Source of the DNA: Cellulophaga baltica
GTDB lineage: Bacteria; Bacteroidota; Bacteroidia; Flavobacteriales; Flavobacteriaceae
NCBI RefSeq assembly: GCF_900102165.1
Contig: NZ_FNBD01000003.1
Coordinates: forward strand, 372,001 to 436,000
Length of the DNA stretch: 64,000 nt
Reading direction: 5' to 3'
This document shows, piece by piece, positions 59,941-64,000 of the stretch. A program made the translations under genes and the position numbers. Below the pieces are notes generated by a model. The model was not told the origin of the DNA. It saw nothing but the letters and a program-made list of their open reading frames with translations, and did no database searches. Position 1 is the stretch's first letter. Every line of letters starts with the position of its first letter.

Positions 59941-60990
59941 ATGAGCGATTTTCATTCTTTAAAAGTTTCTAATGTACAGCCCTTAACTGCGAGTTCTGTA
60001 GCGATTACTTTTGCTATTCCAGATGAATTAAAAGATACCTTTACTTTTAGTGCGGGTCAATATATTACTATTAGTAAGGAAATAAATGGTGTTGAAGTTA
60101 GAAGAGCTTATTCGATATCTTCTGTTCCGGCATCAGGAAAAATAACCGTAGGTGTTAAAAAGATAACAGATGGTACCTTTTCGGTATATGCGAATGATAA
60201 AATAAAAGTGGGCGATGTTTTAGAGGTAATGCCTCCGGAAGGTCGTTTTATATTTCAGCCTAGCAATGCTGCTAAGCATGTTGCTGGTTTTGTGGCGGGT
60301 AGTGGAATTACACCTATTATGAGTATTGCGGAGACCGTATTAAAGAGTCACCTTAATAGCACCTTTGTGTTGGTGTATGGAAACCAAAATACGGATGAGG
60401 TTATGTTTTCTAAAGAACTAGAGGCTTTACAAAAACAGTATGCAAATCGGTTTTTTGTACAACATGTGTTTAGTAGAGTTAATCAAGAGGGTGCTCTTTT
60501 TGGTAGAATAGAAGGCTCTACTGTAAATTATATTGTTAAGAATAAATTTAAAGATACTTCATTTGATGCTTTCTACTTATGTGGGCCAGAAGAAATGATC
60601 GATTTGGTTTCAGAAACCTTGCAAACCGCAAACATTGCTAAAGATAAAATTCATTTTGAACTTTTTACAGCTTCAGAAACCGTAGATACTATGGCGGAAA
60701 GCTTAGATGGTGCTACTAAGGTAGAGGTGGTGGTTGATGATGAAACATTTTCGTTCTCAATGGACAAAAAAATGTTAGTTTTAGATGCGGTACTTAAAGA
60801 AAATATAGATGCTCCTTATTCTTGTCAAGGCGGGGTTTGCAGTAGTTGTATTGCTCGTGTGACAGAAGGAAAAGCAGAGATGGTAAAGAATCAAATATTA
60901 ACTGATGGTGAAATTGCAGAAGGCTTAATCCTTACTTGCCAAGCGCATCCATTAACAGCAACACTGAAAGTAGATTTTGATGATGTATAG
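59941..60990 (+). CDS. NAD(P)H-dependent oxidoreductase with FAD and C-terminal 2Fe-2S domain
   Basis: 349 residues. An FAD-binding ferredoxin-reductase domain (about 1-105) contains RRAYSISS (about 54-61); the NAD-binding domain (about 105-230) has GSGITPIMSI (about 120-129). A plant-type 2Fe-2S ferredoxin domain ends the protein: SCQGGVCSSCIARV (about 295-308) and a final Cys in LTCQAHP. This layout matches PaaE and related electron-transfer components, called phenylacetyl-CoA epoxidase or ferredoxin-NADP reductase-like. No other paa genes are in the window, so the partner oxygenase is unknown. Confidence 0.9.
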   Translation: MSDFHSLKVSNVQPLTASSVAITFAIPDELKDTFTFSAGQYITISKEINGVEVRRAYSISSVPASGKITVGVKKITDGTFSVYANDKIKVGDVLEVMPPEGRFIFQPSNAAKHVAGFVAGSGITPIMSIAETVLKSHLNSTFVLVYGNQNTDEVMFSKELEALQKQYANRFFVQHVFSRVNQEGALFGRIEGSTVNYIVKNKFKDTSFDAFYLCGPEEMIDLVSETLQTANIAKDKIHFELFTASETVDTMAESLDGATKVEVVVDDETFSFSMDKKMLVLDAVLKENIDAPYSCQGGVCSSCIARVTEGKAEMVKNQILTDGEIAEGLILTCQAHPLTATLKVDFDDV

Positions 60991-61014
60991 CTTTTAAGTT
61001 GTAAAAGTTTAGTG

Positions 61015-61055
61015 AACAGGAATAGGAATGCTTGCATTTTATTCCTGTTTTTTTA
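61015..61055. terminator. Terminator after the oxidoreductase gene
   Basis: AACAGGAAT pairs with ATTCCTGTT (61041-61049), followed by seven T residues. The end touches the stop codon of the convergent patatin gene. Confidence 0.8.
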
Positions 61056-61835
61056 TGCTTTAACTAGCGCTTCAAATTGCCTACATGCATGATCATACCC
61101 TAGTGTATAGGCTTTCTCGATGGCCTTACGGTCTAACATGCCAATATGTTCCAATTCTGAAGATTCAAATAACAAATTACATGATTTTAGCTTGGCTTTT
61201 GAAGCAGCATAAATCATCAAACCCGTTACTCTACCTGTTAATTGATAAGAGTTTTTTAGGTCTTTTTTTTCAAGCTTGCTCACGATCGAAACATTACTGC
61301 CAATGATATAATCACATTTGTCATATAAGGGTTCTGATGGAAAATTATTCATGATTCCACCATCTGCATATAATTGCCCATTTATTTCAATTGGGCTAAA
61401 TACAGGCGGTAACGCAGCAGAGGCTAATAATGGTCTAATTAATTCTCCTGTAGAAAAAAATTCCGCATCACCATCTTGAATATTCGTTGCTACAATATGT
61501 AATTCTTTTCCTAAAGCTTCAAAGGTGTCTTCTGGGAAATATGCTTTAAAGAAGCGAATGTATTTATCCGTATCCATGAAGCCGGCCTTTGCGATAGTTA
61601 AAAACTGATAATTGAATAAGGGGGTCGTTTTAAAAAAACTAAGCATATCATCAATAGAGTTTCCATTGGCATATAAAGCACCTACTAAGGCGCCTACGCT
61701 ACTCCCTGTAACGTACTTTGCTTCTATGTCAAATTCTTTCATGGCTTTAATAAGTCCAATGTGCGCCATGCCTCTTACACCTCCACCTGATAATACAAGT
61801 CCGATTGATTGATTACTTGACAATTCTTTGGTCAT
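61053..61835 (-). CDS. Patatin-like phospholipase family protein
   Basis: 260 residues, no signal peptide. The patatin dyad is complete: the glycine-rich oxyanion loop LSGGGVRGMAH (about 15-25), nucleophile Ser46 in GSSVG (44-48), and Asp158 in ADGG (157-160). It probably cleaves acyl chains from phospholipids or lysophospholipids. It is monocistronic. Bacterial patatins of this small type (RssA/YchK-like) are often cytosolic, so an intracellular housekeeping role is as likely as secretion. Confidence 0.9.
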   Translation of the reverse strand: MTKELSSNQSIGLVLSGGGVRGMAHIGLIKAMKEFDIEAKYVTGSSVGALVGALYANGNSIDDMLSFFKTTPLFNYQFLTIAKAGFMDTDKYIRFFKAYFPEDTFEALGKELHIVATNIQDGDAEFFSTGELIRPLLASAALPPVFSPIEINGQLYADGGIMNNFPSEPLYDKCDYIIGSNVSIVSKLEKKDLKNSYQLTGRVTGLMIYAASKAKLKSCNLLFESSELEHIGMLDRKAIEKAYTLGYDHACRQFEALVKA

Positions 61836-62023
61836 AAATAGCTATAATTTGAAAGCACTTCGTTCAAATTTACTATAAAATAGCCGTTAAAGACTCAATT
61901 TTTTCAGACCGTTTGGTTTGTTACATACGGAGTTTTCCATTTATCTGAAGAAAATAGGTGGTTCATCGATGAAATACAGGTGCTCGGAGAAGTATGTATG
62001 TAGATGAGCATTTTTGTAGCATG

Positions 62024-62051
62024 CCAAAACCAACTAATCAGTTGGTTTTGG
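62024..62051 (-). terminator. Hairpin after the kinase-like gene, possible terminator
   Basis: CCAAAACCAACT pairs perfectly with AGTTGGTTTTGG around a four-base loop. It begins 27 bp beyond the stop codon of the minus-strand kinase gene, the right position for a terminator, but no T run follows the stem, so this is uncertain. Confidence 0.5.
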
Positions 62052-62078
62052 AGTGCTGATAGGAAAATTTTTATTTAT

Positions 62079-63065
62079 CTAGTTGACAATTGTTTTTCGT
62101 GCCTCTTTTAATAATTCAACTCGTTTTTTTAGCGGTATTTGTAAGGGTAATTGCGCTAGACCAATAATTCTTCTTATGATTTCTACCGCTACAAATTTGT
62201 GGCATAACTCTTCATCTAAGCTGCATGAATTTTTATAATGTCTTAGGGCTTTTTTAATTAACTCTTCTGGTTGATCTGCCATTTTTAAATGTGCAATAGT
62301 AACTCCAATTTCAAATTCTGGTATTCCAAAAAAGCAAAACTCGGGATCTATTATGCGTACTCCAGAAGCTCTTTTGAGCCAGCTGCCAGGAAAGTAATCG
62401 CCATGCAACAATACACTGCCATCAGCTAAATATAGTTTGCCTAAGGCAAGGACGGCTTTTTTTAATTTATCATCTTGTTTTAAAAGATCTGCCTCTTGCT
62501 GTAGGCCAGGTAAAATATCATCTAAATTAATTCCGTTTTCCTCTAAGTACGGATATTTAAAAATATGCTCATGGTTTAACTCGCGCATATTTTTGTTCGA
62601 TATTCTTTGGGCTGTAGTTTCAGAATTTATAGAGGTATGTAATTTTGCAATAAAATAGATAACCGTTAGTAGATCTGCTTCAGGAATAACCTTCCCGTCC
62701 TCATAGAGATAAGAGTAGTCTAGGCCTTTTCCTAAATCATCCATTAGCATAATGCTGTTTTCTTGATCTAAACCAATAACGTTAGGCATCATTAATTTAA
62801 GCTGAGGTACGGTTCCGGCTAGTTTATAAAATTCTGCTTCCCGTAAAACGCGTTCAGAAGGTGCTGCAACTTGTGGGTACTTTTCCACATATTCCCGACT
62901 TTGTTTGATGATAAATGACCTTCTGTTGGTGGTAATCCGCAGTGTAAAATTCATATTACCATCTCCTGGCTTTTCTGCAGAGAGAATAGTTTCATCTTCA
63001 TAAAGCCATTCCTTTGAATGAAGGTATGAACTTAATGCTGCTATAGTATTATTGAGTTTTATCAC
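62079..63065 (-). CDS. Aminoglycoside-phosphotransferase-fold kinase, similar to methylthioribose kinase
   Basis: 328 residues. The APH/ChoK fold is shown by the catalytic loop LLHGDYFPGSWL (about 218-229, where Asp is the base) and the metal-binding IIDPEF (about 238-243). The N-terminal lobe has SFIIKQSREYVEKYP with the ATP-contacting Lys. This arrangement is closest to 5-methylthioribose kinase (MtnK), which phosphorylates a ribose analogue, but the substrate is not fixed by sequence. It is 1 bp from the nucleoside hydrolase, so the pair may handle a released sugar together (inference). Confidence 0.8.
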   Translation of the reverse strand: MIKLNNTIAALSSYLHSKEWLYEDETILSAEKPGDGNMNFTLRITTNRRSFIIKQSREYVEKYPQVAAPSERVLREAEFYKLAGTVPQLKLMMPNVIGLDQENSIMLMDDLGKGLDYSYLYEDGKVIPEADLLTVIYFIAKLHTSINSETTAQRISNKNMRELNHEHIFKYPYLEENGINLDDILPGLQQEADLLKQDDKLKKAVLALGKLYLADGSVLLHGDYFPGSWLKRASGVRIIDPEFCFFGIPEFEIGVTIAHLKMADQPEELIKKALRHYKNSCSLDEELCHKFVAVEIIRRIIGLAQLPLQIPLKKRVELLKEARKTIVN

Positions 63066-63066
63066 C

Positions 63067-63978
63067 TTACTTATTTTTATAACTAGCTATTAATTTTTGA
63101 TGGTAATCAGGTACCACATCAAAGCAATATTTTACAGGGGTTCCTTTGGTGTCATCACAAAGTAGGTATTGTTTGAATACTTGTTTGTCATTTTCGTTTA
63201 GGGTATCATCAAGATGCAGTTCTAAACGTGCTAGTAAAGGCTCAGAAACAATATCTTCTGGTGCTATAATATAATGACTTGCCAAAGCGTCAAAAGGGTT
63301 AAACCCTGTTGCTCCTTGAGTTTTCCATTGTTCTAGCCAAGGTTGCGATGCTGTCGCCAACCAATTCATAGGCGTGTTGTAGGTTTTGAGCGTATCTAAA
63401 TCTTGTTGTTCAATCCAAACTTTACTGGAAATTTCAAACGGACATAATACTACGGGCACTTTATAATCTAAAAGGACCTGAAATGCAGCATTGTCTAAAT
63501 CAAAATTCAAATCTTTAGCCTTAACACCTTTTGTTCCAATATTAAAAATATCATTTGGAGTTCTACGACCCGCCACTAAAACTACTTCTATGATTTCAGA
63601 TTTCAGTTCTGGATATTTCAACATTAAGAGACCAATGTTTGTAGCAGGACCTATGGCTAAAATGGTCATAGGGTTTTTTTTAAGAGCACTTGCTAAAGCC
63701 TCTACAGCATCATTTGTTTCTACATTGTTGAGGTCAATAGGTACTCCCGAACCTTTAAAGACAGAAATTTTCTGTTCCATAAACTCTTGGTTAATATAAT
63801 TTCCTATGCTAAACGCATTTTCAATATTGGTATTGCCAAAAACGGTACTCATCCCTTTTATTTCTACATTTTCAGCATTTAATAATTGCAATACAGCATA
63901 GCCATCATCAACATCAGAATAGCCAGGTCTATTGATGTTTTTCTTGCCAACGGCTAAGTCAGCATCAATCCACACCAT
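63067..63978 (-). CDS. Nucleoside hydrolase (possibly N-terminally incomplete at the window edge)
   Basis: 303 residues from the Met at 63978. Nucleoside hydrolases split ribonucleosides to base and ribose with calcium at the active site. The N-terminal Asp cluster reads VWIDADLAVG and SDVDDGYAVLQLL (a variant of the family's DxDxGxDDAxA), and NFDLDNAAFQVLL plus the downstream FNPFDALA complete the ligands. The frame stays open to the right window edge (Glu-Lys-Ile-Glu-Gly-Lys-Lys precede Met), so the real start may lie beyond 64000. The kinase gene follows after 1 bp. Confidence 0.87.
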   Translation of the reverse strand: MVWIDADLAVGKKNINRPGYSDVDDGYAVLQLLNAENVEIKGMSTVFGNTNIENAFSIGNYINQEFMEQKISVFKGSGVPIDLNNVETNDAVEALASALKKNPMTILAIGPATNIGLLMLKYPELKSEIIEVVLVAGRRTPNDIFNIGTKGVKAKDLNFDLDNAAFQVLLDYKVPVVLCPFEISSKVWIEQQDLDTLKTYNTPMNWLATASQPWLEQWKTQGATGFNPFDALASHYIIAPEDIVSEPLLARLELHLDDTLNENDKQVFKQYLLCDDTKGTPVKYCFDVVPDYHQKLIASYKNK

Positions 63979-64000
63979 TTTTTTGCCTTCAATCTTTTCT

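Overview
The window reads as chromosomal DNA of a Bacteroidota bacterium, almost certainly a marine Flavobacteriaceae (general type Maribacter, Zobellia or Cellulophaga; genus is inference). Signs seen in the sequence: low GC, gliding/type IX secretion genes gldH and sprE, Bacteroidota-only families (DUF4175, DUF4837, DUF4292, DUF5687, and probably DUF6168 and DUF6747), an F-type ATP synthase cluster without the beta and epsilon genes, weak Shine-Dalgarno sites, and TAnnTTTG-type -7 promoter elements close to several start codons. I saw no rRNA or tRNA genes, CRISPR arrays, insertion sequences or integrases.

Layout. 1-5.5 kb: end of a DUF4175 protein, ybeY, mnmG and a methyltransferase, with two perfect parS centromere sites (1745-1760 and 3885-3900), which suggests that oriC is not far away. 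5.7-11 kb: a helical-repeat protein, a YiaA-type membrane protein, then an accessory block (8.1-10.4 kb) that looks like an orphan polymorphic toxin with a membrane immunity protein and a third unknown gene, followed by a GC-rich palindromic island and a small GNAT protein. 11-17.6 kb: OmpH-like lipoprotein, DoxX, holB, pgk, a LysM lytic transglycosylase, DUF4837 lipoprotein and a small DUF6747-like protein. 17.6-26.6 kb: a probable 35-residue peptide gene, scoAB, penicillin-binding protein 1A, gldH, ricT, trhO and recA.

26.7-36 kb: lipoprotein, ECF sigma factor, an anti-sigma-like/beta-barrel protein, an ExbD-like secreted protein, plsC, trpS, an SMR efflux protein with a Crp/Fnr regulator, dprA, a CCDC81/SPOR protein and a thioesterase. 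36-42.2 kb: one minus-strand cell-envelope operon (flippase, dut, sugar nucleotidyltransferase, TPR protein, DUF4292 lipoprotein, EnvC-like protein). 42.2-44.7 kb: lipoprotein, then an alpha/beta hydrolase, an ECF sigma gene broken by a one-base frameshift at a poly-A run, and its overlapping membrane partner.

44.9-53.7 kb: the sprE, bactofilin, AtpZ/I, DUF6168 and atpB-E-F-H-A-G block, with two intercistronic hairpins. 54-55 kb: three overlapping small genes starting with a 49-residue lipoprotein. 55.2-59.8 kb: a PadR-headed operon with three tandem paralogous membrane proteins plus a DUF5687/ATPase ABC transporter, preceded by a likely PadR operator. 59.9-64 kb: a flavin/2Fe-2S reductase, a patatin phospholipase, and a nucleoside hydrolase/sugar-kinase-like pair reaching the right edge.

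The parts most worth follow-up are the 8-10.6 kb toxin-like cassette, the PadR/triple-paralogue/ABC operon, the frameshifted sigma factor, and the parS pair with one site embedded in ybeY.
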